A program made the translations under genes and the position numbers. This document shows, piece by piece, positions 46,570 to 57,060 of a stretch of 64,000 bases of DNA. Every line of letters starts with the position of its first letter. The first letter of the stretch is position 1. The stretch is from Episyrphus balteatus (Eukaryota; Arthropoda; Insecta; Diptera; Syrphidae), in the NCBI RefSeq assembly GCF_945859705.1, contig NC_079135.1, positions 119,727,551-119,791,550 on the forward strand, read 5' to 3'. A model generated the notes under the pieces. It saw only the letters and a list, made by a program, of their open reading frames with translations, made no database searches and was not told the origin of the DNA.

Positions 46570-48980
46570 AGTTTTAATGCTCTCCTGTAAAATTTGCTAC
46601 TATGAAGCTACACAAAAAATTTGAGTTTTGTAATTGTAAAATCCTATAAAAAACAAACAGTTGGATATTGCCCCGATATTTAACATTTTTCTAATACAAT
46701 TATGAAATTGGCCAATGACGTTTCGATAAGGAACCATTTATTGTTGTCAGAAAGCTGATTTTACATAAAGTGGTAATTTTGAAATATACTTTACTAAATT
46801 TAAAAATGCCAAAAATGAAAATATGTTTCCCAGATTAAAAATAAAGATCCTATAATACTCGTTTCACTACGATATTACAAAGGAAAGATTGTTATGAATA
46901 GTGACATTTTCACTTTCCAAAAAAAGTAGTTAAAATTAAAACAACAGATTTAATTTATTCTTACAGCAAAAGATTTAATAACAAAATAATACATTTTCCA
47001 TGGTTTTCAAGTTATCCATTCGTATTTTTTTATCGTTTTTTAGTTTTTTTTTAAATTTAAAATAAACAATTACACAAGTGTTTACATGCTGGGATGTTTG
47101 TTTCGTTTTTTAATGTATTTTTAATATATATTTTAAAGAATAGTTGTTTTTATTTTTTTTTTTTTAATAATATGTTTCCCTTTACGAATATGTTTATTTT
47201 AATGTAAATATAAATATGTAGCTTAAAAGATCTTTATTTTTTATTTATTTTTTGTTAAAATACTCATTTTCTTTTATTTTGATAAGCTTGCGCTTCTGCT
47301 GCCAGAGTGTTATCTATTATAAACTTTTTTTTTTTTATTTTATTACATTTTATGGCTTGTGGATTCAAAAATACTAAAAGGATATTTTTTTTTCTTTGTT
47401 TATTTTTAATTTGATAGTTTTTATAATAATTATTTATTTATGCACAGTTAGGAGTAAGTAAAATATACTATTTTTATTTATTTATTTAATATAGAAGTAA
47501 AATAAGAGGATCTATTGTAGTTTAATATTTGTAACGTGTTCGGTATTTTGTTTTCTAAGTTTTGGTGGTCAAGTTGATTTTTATTTTTTTTTTTAATGCA
47601 ATGTAAATGTTTTGTGTTTTGTTTATTAATTTTGTTTTTGTTTTTCTTGTCATTTTGATGTTAAATCTGCTTTCTTATCAGAGCGCTTAACTCTTTCCTC
47701 CCTTTGTTCTCTAGAGCTTTAAACTTGGTTTTCTCTCTCGCTCTTAACTCCATTTTTTTATATTTCAGTGATTGAGAACTGAATTTGCATTGTTTCATTT
47801 CATTGATTGTTGTAAAGTTTTCTTTTTTTTAATAAAATAAAAAAAAAATGAACGAATTTAAGCAATATCGAAACACAAGTTTCGTTGAAAAGAGAGTAGA
47901 GCTCTTAAAGTAACACAAAAGAGAGAAAAATCTAGCTATCGCGCGAAGCACTTTTAGCGAGTGTCTTCTGTTTTTTTTTTTTTCTAATTTTACATTTTTT
48001 TTATTTTTTTTTATATTTGAAATATCACATTAATGCATTCTCTGGGATAATTTTTAGAGAAATAAATTAGCAATGTAATACAGTTGTATGGTTTTTTTTT
48101 GTTTCTTATGTACAAAAGAATGGCAATGATGTTCGCTCTTCTTAGCTCTTCCAGTCGCTTAAATAATTTTAAAATTATTCATGTGTTCTTTTTTGTCGAT
48201 TATATGTTTTTTTTAAAAGAACATCACATGCTCAGTGGCAGTTTATTGGTTATTAGTAGCTAAAGATAAGGTTTTTTTTTTATTTTTAATGTTAATGATA
48301 AAAATCCTTCATTCCCTCTTCGTTTTTAATTTGCGTTTCTCTTCACCTCTCTCACTCTCTTTTATTCCTCAATTCCATTCCAGTCTCTATAAATTCTCGT
48401 ATTTCTCCAAGGATTTTTGATAGATTATAAATTACTTTAAGATTTTTTTTTTTTGTTTGGTTTTTAAATACAAAACTCTCATTAAGCGCCATCTGGTAGC
48501 AATTTCATAAATTAAAAGCTTAATCGATGTATCATAATTATTCTCTTTAAAGACTTTCGCTTGATTAAGAGATAATGAAAAATATGTTGGAAATATAAAA
48601 GTAAAGGAAGAGGAACAAGCCGCAATTTTATTAGACGATGTCGTTTAACTTCTTTTTTTGGTGCAAATGCTCGGGTTAGGAATCAACTGTTTTTCTTTCT
48701 TTCTAAATGAGTGTGTATGTGTGTGTGATGTGGTTTTATTTTTTTTTATGTTTATGGTGGTTATACTGTTGTTGTTGTTTTTTATTGTTGTTGGTGGTTT
48801 TTTAGCTCCTCCTCAATATAATATTATTATAATATGAAACAAGCTAATTTGTAAGCCTTAAAATTTGCTCCATTCGCAAAAAAGAAATCGTCATCTCGAT
48901 TTTGTCATTTGTTTTTGGTCCGAAAGAGAGTTACAAATTTACAAATATTTTTAATTTCGTTTTTAAAAAAATATAGATAC
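46570..48980 (-). other. Downstream / probable long 3' UTR of the yippee-like gene
   Basis: T-rich on the plus strand (A-rich transcript), unlike the palindromic and tandem repeats elsewhere, and free of recognisable transposons. Several minus-strand AATAAA signals are present, for example TTTATT at 48781-48786. Which is used cannot be told. Fly yippee-like genes often have long 3' UTRs, so part of this is likely transcribed. Confidence 0.4.
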
Positions 48981-49007
48981 TTTGTAGATTCGTCGCACAG
49001 GGCCAAA

Positions 49008-49352
49008 TCAATCCCAACCATTCTCTTTGATCATATGAGCTAATTCTATTATGTATTTGCCTTCTTTGTACTTTTGGCTAGACTCGAAGGCGTGTTCGTA
49101 TTTCCAGCCAAGTGGTGTTTTACAGCACTCGCAATAGATGTCGGCGACTGCGTGTAGTCCAGTGAGAAGGACGCGCTCCTCGGTTTGGCCACATGCAACA
49201 TTGACAACGGAATTGAAAAGATATGCTGGACCTTGGCTGCCTTGAAATGATTTTGATATAAGCTCATCGTGACTGGCCAAATGGGCACGGCAGTGAACAC
49301 AGGAATACGTTCGATTTGTCGATGGGAGGTAGGCTTGAAATGTCTTCACCAT
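49008..49352 (-). CDS. CG15309: Yippee-like protein (YPEL family), 114 aa
   Basis: A complete, single-exon coding region and the only intact gene in the window. The 114-residue protein has the yippee zinc-binding signature C-x2-C-x52-C-x2-C: C18/C21 in SCVHC and C74/C77 in YCECC. It also has the family blocks CRAHLASHDELISKSFQGS, GPAYLFNSVVNV, EERVLLTGLHAVADI, LGWKYEHAFESSQKYKEGKY and the C-terminal IKENGWD. Vertebrate YPEL1-4 are very similar; the length and N-terminus (MVKTFQAYL) fit Drosophila CG15309, not the more diverged Yippee. The start is the ATG at 49350-49352 in context CAAACATGG. The open frame runs 53 codons further upstream, but that part is AT-rich, low-complexity, and contains a good splice acceptor at 49430. 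YPEL proteins are small intracellular proteins; vertebrate members have been reported at the nucleus and centrosome/spindle, and precise biochemistry is poorly known. Confidence 0.96.
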   Translation of the reverse strand: MVKTFQAYLPSTNRTYSCVHCRAHLASHDELISKSFQGSQGPAYLFNSVVNVACGQTEERVLLTGLHAVADIYCECCKTPLGWKYEHAFESSQKYKEGKYIIELAHMIKENGWD

Positions 49353-49429
49353 GTTTGTAGTAATATTGTATATTCGTTTTTTAGCGGTGAGAAATTTCAC
49401 CGATAATGAGAGTGTGATGATGATAAGAT
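49353..49429 (-). other. 5' UTR part of the yippee-like coding exon, with splice acceptor
   Basis: On the minus strand the text TTTCTTGTCTATTTTCAG ends at 49430, a strong 3' splice site with pyrimidine tract. A branch-point-like CTGATAAG lies about 35-40 bases upstream. The exon would then begin ATCTTATC and reach the ATG after 77 bases. Confidence 0.65.
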
Positions 49430-50201
49430 CTGAAAATAGACAAGAAATTTTTTTATTTTTTAAATTCTTATCAGACAGGAAGAAAAAAGAAAGATAACTC
49501 AACACAAACATTACAATTGTTTACACGATTGATATAAAAAAAAGAACCAAATTCAAATGTTTATTTGGAAATAGTATTTGGAAATGAACAGAGACGCTTT
49601 CCAAGTCACGTAGTAGTAACATGTCTCACACAATTTCTTTCTCCTGTGTTTGACCTAAATTAAATAATTGTTTGTTAGGGGTTTGACGTGAAAAAAGATA
49701 ACACTCGAAAGATAGATGCACAACGCATTCTAGCTACACTTTGAACTTGTGTCGTATCACTTGCGCTATCAATTTTGTTGAATTTCGTGAGCGTGACGTT
49801 GACACACAATCTGTTTGTTTGCATCGAATATTTATTTGTTTTGGTTTTTTTTTGTTGTTTAAATTTAAAAAACAGACACAATTATCTTCTCGGTTTGATG
49901 ATATTGTTTTTGTTTTTTTTTTTTTTTGTGATTTTTATCAAATGCACATTTCAGTTTGATTACTTCGAATATAATTAATCACTTTAATTCATAAATATAT
50001 TCATTCATTCATTTTATTTATTTTTAAAATGTTGCTAAATTTTCTCAATCTAACTAAACGTTGGCATTTCAACGAATGAAAAAAAAATGAGATTGAAACA
50101 TTTTCCGTACAAGAAAATCTTATAGATTTCTATCACTGATGTATTTATTATTAAAATTATTAACAAGTTGTCTGCCTGTCAACATGCGAACTTTTTAGAG
50201 G

Positions 50202-50267
50202 TGCGTCATAATTTATTTTGGGGGTAGTACCTAAAGCAGATTCGTCCCCAGAACAAATTATGACGCA
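50202..50267. repeat. Small inverted repeat next to the Tc1-like relic
   Basis: TGCGTCATAATTTATTTTGG at 50202 pairs with its reverse complement ending at 50267 (22-bp arms, two mismatches, ~22-bp loop). Confidence 0.7.
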
Positions 50268-50285
50268 GATTAAGCGTGCTGTCCT

Positions 50286-50560
50286 ATACCTACGTTAAGT
50301 GCCCAAGGTTACGTGACTGATATCCTCCAACATCATGTGGTGCCGATTAGCTCTAGAATTGGCCCACAGTTTATACTAATGCACGATAATGCATGAGCTA
50401 ATAGCACTAGAGTTGTTTCAGAATATCTTCGAGACGTTGGTATACCAGCTTTAAGTTGACCACCCAGAAATTCGGGTTCCAATACAATAAGCATGAGAGA
50501 GAAATGTTGTTCAGTTTTGAAACCCATCCCATATTTTACAATAAGGCCGTCAAAACTTAA
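50286..50560 (+). pseudogene. Tc1-like transposase fragment
   Basis: Plus-strand translation from 50286 reads TLSAQGYVTDILQHHVV, then RIGPQFILMHDNA (the second catalytic aspartate block of the DDE/DDD domain, at about 50382-50396). A stop follows directly after the DNA block, then TRVVSEYLRDVGIPALS. The next block, normally WPPxSPDLNPIE, is recognisable but altered, with a stop in place of W. A one-base loss shifts the frame near 50490, and the continuation reads HEREML. The N-terminal DNA-binding half is missing. With two stops and a frameshift it cannot make an active enzyme. No terminal inverted repeats were found on either side. Confidence 0.87.
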
Positions 50561-52628
50561 TTCGTGGAATTAACAGACGACTTCAAGTTGTCATATGCGA
50601 TAGAGAAGATAATACATTTCTAAGTATTGAATACAATTATTCGAGATTTTTTCTTTTTTATTCTTAAAAACTAAAAATTATCTCAATATCAGTGGTAATT
50701 GTACTAGAAAAAAACTTAATATATCAACAAAAATTTTAAATTTTTACTGTATCTTTGTGAAGACCAAAAAGTAGTTATATGATCTTGTGACGATTTTTTT
50801 CAAGACAATGTGCATGGCAAAAACCTAATGAGTAGTAAAATAAAATTTCCAACTTATTTCGAAATTTTTGAATAAAAAAACTGAGTATTTTATGTAAATC
50901 TAAGCGCTGTTTGAAATAGTAAGAAATAAAATAAATAAAACTGTGTTGAGTTTATGTAATAATAGAACCGACAAAATTTGGATTTTTTTTTTTGAATACT
51001 CTTGTTTGATTTTTTAATTTTGTTCACATTCATAGTAAATTTATAAATTGTTCGCTTAAGATGGACCAAGAGGTGCACTTCACGCAAAGTACTAAATAAA
51101 TGTTGTGTATTCAAACGAGTAAAGGTTATGCGGTGCAAAGAAATTTACTCATTCAGTAAATATTTAGTTCAGAATGTGCCGATCGATAGTCGCTATGGGC
51201 TCAACTCTGACCCACGAAGAGTTTTCAAAAATATTCTAGCTCCAAAATGGAAAACTGCTTAAAGGCGGAATACCTTATTACATTTTTATCTTTTTTTTTG
51301 TAAATTATTTAAATTACAACAAAATTCTTTTTTCTATTATTCATTTAGTTTGTGAAAATGCAATATACTTAAATTTCATCGAATCTGATTTTCCTACTAA
51401 AATGTCCGGGGCAGTGGCGTCGTTGGACATGAACCCGGTAGGTCAAGACCCCGTAAATTTGTGAGCTTCTTGAAACGCGGCAGCACACGTAGCACGAATT
51501 CGCTACAAATGACTAGACACTTAAATTCACACGGATTGGGGTCATTTTGAGTGAATTGGAGTGTCAACTAGTTTGTACTGTTATCTGGTAAGTCACGCTA
51601 GTGAAAACTTAAACTATCGGGGCCGTCTAGTCTAGGCTGATTTGTTTCTTTATCGCAAAGTTCATGGACTTTGTTCCTGTTTTTGGGGTAGTGCAAATGA
51701 GTTAAAGGTGTTGAGCATCAGCTTATTTGTTTGTGAATTAGTGAAAAAATATAGTTGAAAAAAAAAAGAAAATTTCTAGGAAGTTTAGGATCAATAACAA
51801 GAACAAAATTTAAATATGAATATGAAATTTTACATTTTATATAAACAACTTTCAATCTTGTTAAATACGAACTGAATTTGTGGGTTTTCTTTGTTCTGAC
51901 ATTTTTCATGCACTTCCTTTCTAGGTTTTTCAATTAACAGAACTACTGAAACATAAGTTTTTTTAAGAAAAACATAATTTGAAATTAAAATTCACATGAC
52001 ATCAAATTGACTGCTTACTGTTAGGTATTAAAATTTATATGGAAACAAGAAATTAATTTGCGTAACTAACCCAACGTTTTTTTGAAAGTGGTTCACTTTG
52101 ACAATCCACTCAAAACCCAAAGATGGAATTTGTATTTTTCTTCGTTTCGTTTTAAGCAATATTTAAAACCAAATAATCGGTTTTGAAGATTATGTGATTT
52201 AGATAAAAAAAAAAGTTAAATATGTAGGTTTAAATGCAGTTCAAAAATTAACCGAAGTTTTATATGTAGGTGTACATTTACAGATTATGAAGGTATTGAA
52301 TTTCTCTTAATCTTTATCAATTTTTAACCAGGCACTTTGGGCCAGGAATATACAACCTCACAAGTAGATATACTTGTAGCTTGCACAAGTTAAAAATCTA
52401 ATTGACAGACTTGTCGCTATGAGTAAAAAATGTATGGATAATAAACACTCATTTTATCCAATAAGTACCTAAGTACTTGTCACGTTGTGATACCAGGCCC
52501 CCTTTTATCAAAAATAAAATAAAATTGCTATTATTAACAAACAATTGTAATGTCAACCCTTATTTTATTGGGAATTTTTAATGAATAGTCTGTTAAAAGT
52601 AATATCTATCGATTCTGTATTGACTCAC

Positions 52629-53290
52629 CTGAAAATAGATACACCACCCGGACACTGACACTGATGTGATGTGGAAAATACACTCGAAAATCCGATAAAC
52701 AACCAGAACAGCTAAAATTATTTCCTTTTTTGTTTTATTTTTTTTCTATTTATGTTCAGCTTTGCTTTGCTAATTCTTCCAACTCAGTTGTATTTGCTCA
52801 TAATAAAATGCCTTCTTGTCTGGAAGTCCAAAATATGTTTTTTTTTTAGCTACTTCACCAACTCAATTGCAAACTCCTTTTGAATTCCCAAATCCTAGAA
52901 CAAACAAAGAAATACATTAGAATACAAGAAAAATCAAATTCACAAAAGAAGACACTCATGAAAAAAAAAAACCCCACATGGAGAATCCATAATGGAATAT
53001 AGGAGAAGAAAAATTATTAAAATAATATTGTAGCTACCCCACCACGACCAACGACGACAACGACGATAAAGTCACAGTCAGACAACAAAGACACAAGACA
53101 AGGCACCGCTCCACTGAGTTAAACCAAAAAACAAAGTATAAAAAAATTATCGTTCATGGTTTGGTTTTGGTGTTGCGATTGCGAGCGAGTACGAGTTGAG
53201 ATGGTGAACACAGTGAACACTCTCAAAGGTGCATGAACACAAACCTGTTTCCATCAACACAGCAGAACACACGTTTTGCTTTATATGAAG
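52629..53290 (-). other. Candidate 5' non-coding exon region of the yippee-like gene
   Basis: The sequence upstream (minus strand) of the donor at 52628 is richer in G+C and in CAACAAC / CGACGA tracts typical of fly 5' UTRs: ACGACGACAACGACGA near 53050 and TCGCTCGCAATCGC near 53173-53190. The exact start is unknown. An acceptor-like TTTTAG near 52712 could make 52629-52711 a separate internal exon, but its pyrimidine tract is poor. Confidence 0.4.
53278..53286 (-). promoter_or_regulatory. Possible TATA box
   Basis: CATATAAAGC on the minus strand (plus GCTTTATATG) lies at the upstream side of the candidate 5' exon. No clear initiator lies 25-30 bases downstream, so this is weak. Confidence 0.25.
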
Positions 53291-53530
53291 GAACTCTGTG
53301 AGCTGTTGCTGTTTGTCCAGTTCACAGAGTTGTTGTTGATGATAGAAAGAAACTCAAAACTGCTGCCTAGCTAGCTCTGGTTTCTAGCTGACCCAACAAA
53401 ATCAACAGCAGCTGTTTTTTGTTTTTCTTTTCAATATTGTTTCTTCTCTCTCAAGCTCTTCTTTTCGATTCTGATTCTATCTAGCTTATCTCTCTATCAG
53501 CTGGAGTGTCGTTCGTCTTCCACTGTTGCG

Positions 53531-53600
53531 TGGTGGGTAGCATAGTGGTACCTTATGTCCGTAACGACCTTCACTCCAATTGGGTTCACTGAACCACAAG
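53531..53600 (+). repeat. Possible tRNA-derived SINE head
   Basis: TAGCATAGTGG near 53537 fits the RNA polymerase III A-box consensus exactly, and GGTTCACTGAAC near 53582 is a poor B box at a tRNA-like distance. An A-rich stretch follows. It does not fold as an intact tRNA by eye. Confidence 0.3.
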
Positions 53601-53897
53601 AAAAAAAAAGACACAAAAATAATTGAGATTGAATTTGAGATTGAGAAGAAACACAGAGGGCTTCTTTTCGTTGATTTTCGCAAACAAACAAGAAAAACCT
53701 TTAAAATCTTTCTTCATCACAACTTTTCTTTTGTTGTTATATATTTTTCCTCCCTAGTCCCCACTTTGTCCTTGACGTTAGAGAAAGCTTATGTGCTTAT
53801 TTGCACGTTGCAGCTTTTCCATTTAGGATTGCCACACGTCTGGGGTTTCCCGGACATTTGTACTCTTTTTTGGCTGTGAGGGGGACGGACGTCCGAG

Positions 53898-54107
53898 AGC
53901 AAAATTTTAAACGAATAAGGAAAATGCTAAGGCCATTTAACTTTGATGAATTAAGTCAAAAGAGACTAGTGCAAAATTTTAAACGATTTAGAAAATTGAT
54001 TAAAGTCATTTAGTAAGTTACTAAGTTCAAAATCCGAATGTTTTTTGGCTTAGTAACTTACTAAAATGGCTATAGCATTTAACTGAATCGTTTAAAATTT
54101 TGCGCAA
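53898..54107. mobile_element. Small inverted-repeat element (~140 bp) plus adjacent direct copy
   Basis: GTGCAAAATTTTAAACGATT at 53969 starts a ~57-bp arm through TAAGTTACTAAG; its imperfect reverse complement ends at 54107. A further direct copy of the end (GCAAAATTTTAAACGAAT...) starts near 53899. Confidence 0.7.
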
Positions 54108-54339
54108 TTGGTTTTTAATGAAAATGCATGGATAATTTTTTTTTTTGAAAAAATGAGAAAAATACAATGTAACTCAAATGTTACTCTAATGCTTTTAATT
54201 CAAGAAAATTAGGTAAAATTTAAAATTTGATATTTTCAAAAAATTTCATAAATATGTATGTATGTAGTTTAAAAAAAAATAAAATCTGTTTTAATAATTA
54301 ATTAAACACCGTTTGAAATGGTCTTTTTGAAGAAAACAT

Positions 54340-55690
54340 TAATTTACACTCAAAAAAGAAATTTCAAAATTTTTCATCGACCCGTTTTCAAAAAATTGAT
54401 TAAAAAAAAAATTGAAATATTTTTTACAAACCCAAAAATGTGTTTTTTTTTTGAAAATTTTCTTAAATTTTAACATTACTTTTGCTTAAACGCTTTTGTA
54501 TAAATTTTTTTTGTTGAAATCGGGCAAGTGTTGTACGAGATATTTAGAAACAAACAAAAAAACCATTCCATAGCAGGTACCGTTAATAACGGCACAAAAA
54601 ATATTTTTTTATTTCAAAAGTTGCCTCTTATGTATAATACTACACACAAAAATATTAATCAAAATCGTTAGAGCAGTTTTCGAAAAAAATTAACTTTTCT
54701 ATTTCCGTTATATGACAGGTACCGTTAGTTTTGGTCCTAAAAAAACATTTCAATTTCTTCTCTAGGGAATCATCCAAAACTATTATAGCAATTCTTGTTT
54801 TCTAATTTGATAATGATAGAAAAAAAATTAAAAACACTATAACAAAAAATTTAAAAATTTTGGTTTCTAAGTACAGCTTATTGTTTTTGGGACTACTTAA
54901 AAAGCAACTGTAGGGTTACAAAACAATATTTTCAAACAAAATATAGCTTAACTTCATAGTCAATAAACTAAGCATTTAAATCAAAAAACAAATTAAACCA
55001 CTTTAAAAAAAAAAGTTAAGAAAATATGACTTTTTAACATTTTTTTGTTGTTTAATATATATTTCTTAAACTAATCAATGTGTTAGTATTTGAGTTGAGG
55101 TACTTATTTCTATTGATTTCGATGAATTTTATTATTAATTGCAGAAGTTACACATGTTCAAACATTGTAACATAAGGAAAAATAGCTTCATTTTCGATTA
55201 ATTGTTTTCTATGAAAAATAAATTTTTAGTTTTTCAAAATAGCTTTACTCCGTAGTTTGATTCAAACTCAATCCAAAATAAGAAAAATAAAAATTTTAGT
55301 CTAACTAAGAAACAAACCGATATCTTTCAACGAAAATTTTATCATGTTTTGTTCTCTTTTAACTACAAGTGCACAAATTTGGAAATTGTGGGGATGAAGA
55401 TATTATCTTATCTTTAAAAATGTGAAAGTTATGCACCGATTTGTAAACGATAACCCGATTTTTACGTGGTCCACTCAGCCTTAACTATCAAGTTTGAAAA
55501 AAATCGCTCCAGTAGTTTAGGCTGTAGCTCGAGGAACATACAGACAGACAGAATTGCCGGACCCACTTTTTTGACATCATCGTAATTTCATGTAAAATTG
55601 TTGTCTCGAGTTCGATTTTTTTTTTCCGAATCCTAAACTTGCCCTATAGGCTATAGTACCTAGGTATATCGCAAGTAAAAATGTTGATAC
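54340..55690 (-). repeat. Dispersed repeat copy (37620-38640 family, reversed)
   Basis: On the minus strand it begins 'atttttacttgcgatatacc' (near 55685), then AAAAAGTGGGTCCGGCAATT, a short CTGTCTGTCTG tract near 55538-55548, and 'gagctacagcctaaactac'. It continues through 'cgttattaacggtacctgct' near 54570-54590. It has the same order of landmarks as the 37620 copy, more diverged and longer in the middle. Confidence 0.75.
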
Positions 55691-55885
55691 GGGAACAAGG
55701 GTTAAAAATGTGATTTTTACTTAAAATTTGACATTGTAACAAAATTATGCACTCGTTTTGTCCTAGTGTTTTGTACTCTTTTTTTTTTGTCCTTATTTGT
55801 CCGAGAAAATCCGGAATTTTGCCTCGCGGTTACTAGATTCGTCAAAATATGGGTGTTTTCATAAACATCTGCCTAACTTAGACCT

Positions 55886-55998
55886 GGGGTCGAACTACGG
55901 CATACGTTCGCTAACGTTTTGACTATTGCTCTCTCTATTTAATCAGAAGAGACATAAAGCGTCAATACGTTAACGTACGTATGCCGTAGTTCGCCCCT
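55886..55998. mobile_element. MITE, ~113 bp (family A, copy 2)
   Basis: The left end GGGGTCGAACTACGGCATAC and reversed right end GGGGCGAACTACGGCATACG have inverted arms of about 33 bp. The family is shared with 44666-44799; the two loops share 'ctatttaatcag'-type text. Confidence 0.88.
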
Positions 55999-56095
55999 GC
56001 ATTAATGTGTTCATAAAGTCAGATCTGCGATCGTACTAGATTTGATGGCTGCCGAACTCACGAAGAAATTTATTTGGCTCTTGATTCGATGTTTT

Positions 56096-56640
56096 TATTG
56101 TTAATAAATGAATATTGTTAAAAAAAAACAAATTGGGGAGCAAACATATTAATTAGAGTGGTGCAAAAAATTTTTCTTTTTTCATTTTTTTTTTTTTTTA
56201 ATTTGGATTTTAATGATACAGAAAATTTTTTTATTGAGATAAAGAGTTCAAAATGAATTTTTTCGTTATTTCGTTATTGTTAATAAATGAATATTGTTAA
56301 AAAAACAAATTGGGGAGCAAACATATTAATTAGAGTGGTGCAAAAAATTTTTCTTTTTTCATTTTTTTTTTTAATTTGGATTTTAATGATACAGAAAATT
56401 TCTAAATCGTGTTTTATTGAGATAATGAGTTCAAAATGAATTTTTTCGTTATTTCGTTATTGTTAATAAATGAATATTGTTAAAAAACAAATTGGGGAGC
56501 AAACATATTAATTAGAGTGGTGGAAAAAATGTTTTTTTCATTTTTTTTTAAATTTGGATTTTAATGACACAGAAAATTTCTAAATCGTGTTTTTTTTTTT
56601 TTTCGAGATAATGAGCTCAAAATGAATTTTTTTTGCATTA
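56096..56640. repeat. ~180-bp tandem repeat, three units
   Basis: GTTAATAAATGAATATTGTT starts at 56100, 56279 and 56462 (spacing 179 and 183). Each unit includes 'attggggagcaaacatatta' and ATTAGAGTGGTGCAAAAAAT. Units differ mainly in T-run length. Confidence 0.95.
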
Positions 56641-57060
56641 GGGTGGCTCTCAAAAATGCTATCTTCTACAGTTGCTGGTTAAATTCCAAAAATAATTTGA
56701 TATTATTTTGAACAAATTATCGAAGAAAAAAAAAATTTGCCATTAGGGTGGCTCAAATTTATTTTTTAATTACATAATTGAAAACAAAAAAATATTGATT
56801 TTCACTTAGGTACAGAGAAAATTTGTAAAACATCGTTTATGAAATATAATGTAAAATTGGGTATTTTCGCATTAGGGGGCTCAGAAAAATGATATATTTT
56901 ACATTTACTCTTGTAATTGAACCAAAATCGATTTAATTATGTAATATGACATGAATTATAGCAAAAAATGCAGTAAAAAACTTTCTGTGCACTAGAACTC
57001 ATTTTTTTTTTTTTTTTCAAATGCAAAAAAAAAAACTTTTTTGAACACCCTAATTAAAAA
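56641..57060. repeat. Degenerate continuation of the 180-bp array
   Basis: CATTAGGGTGGCTCTCAAAA near 56637, CATTAGGGTGGCTCAAATTT near 56742 and GCATTAGGGGGCTCAGAAAA near 56869 are spaced about 105-127 bp apart. They resemble the ATTAGAGTGGTGCAAAAAAT part of the upstream units. Confidence 0.55.

Larger units (their letters stand above)
49430..52628 (-). other. Candidate 3.2-kb 5' UTR intron of the yippee-like gene
   Basis: It runs from a strong donor on the minus strand (CAG|GTGAGTCA, plus strand TGACTCACCTG at 52621-52631) to the acceptor at 49430. I saw no better donor in between. It contains a dead Tc1-like fragment at 50286-50560 and otherwise AT-rich sequence. CAGTGGCGTCGTTGG near 51413 resembles a transposon end but has no partner. 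The intron is inferred from splice signals only. Confidence 0.5.

Noticed and set aside
49353..49511. N-terminal extension of the yippee-like protein by 53 residues
   Set aside because: The extension is low-complexity, crosses a strong splice acceptor and is absent from the family; the ATG at 49350-49352 has the better context.
51408..51450. CAGTGGCGTCGTTGG as a transposon end
   Set aside because: Resembles common CAGTGGCGT ends, but no inverted partner or target duplication was found nearby.
53820..55830. Similar phrases 'tttgtactctttttt' and 'gtccgag' near 53855-53900 and 55770-55805
   Set aside because: Similarity is short and T-rich; it could not be extended by eye to a defined repeat.
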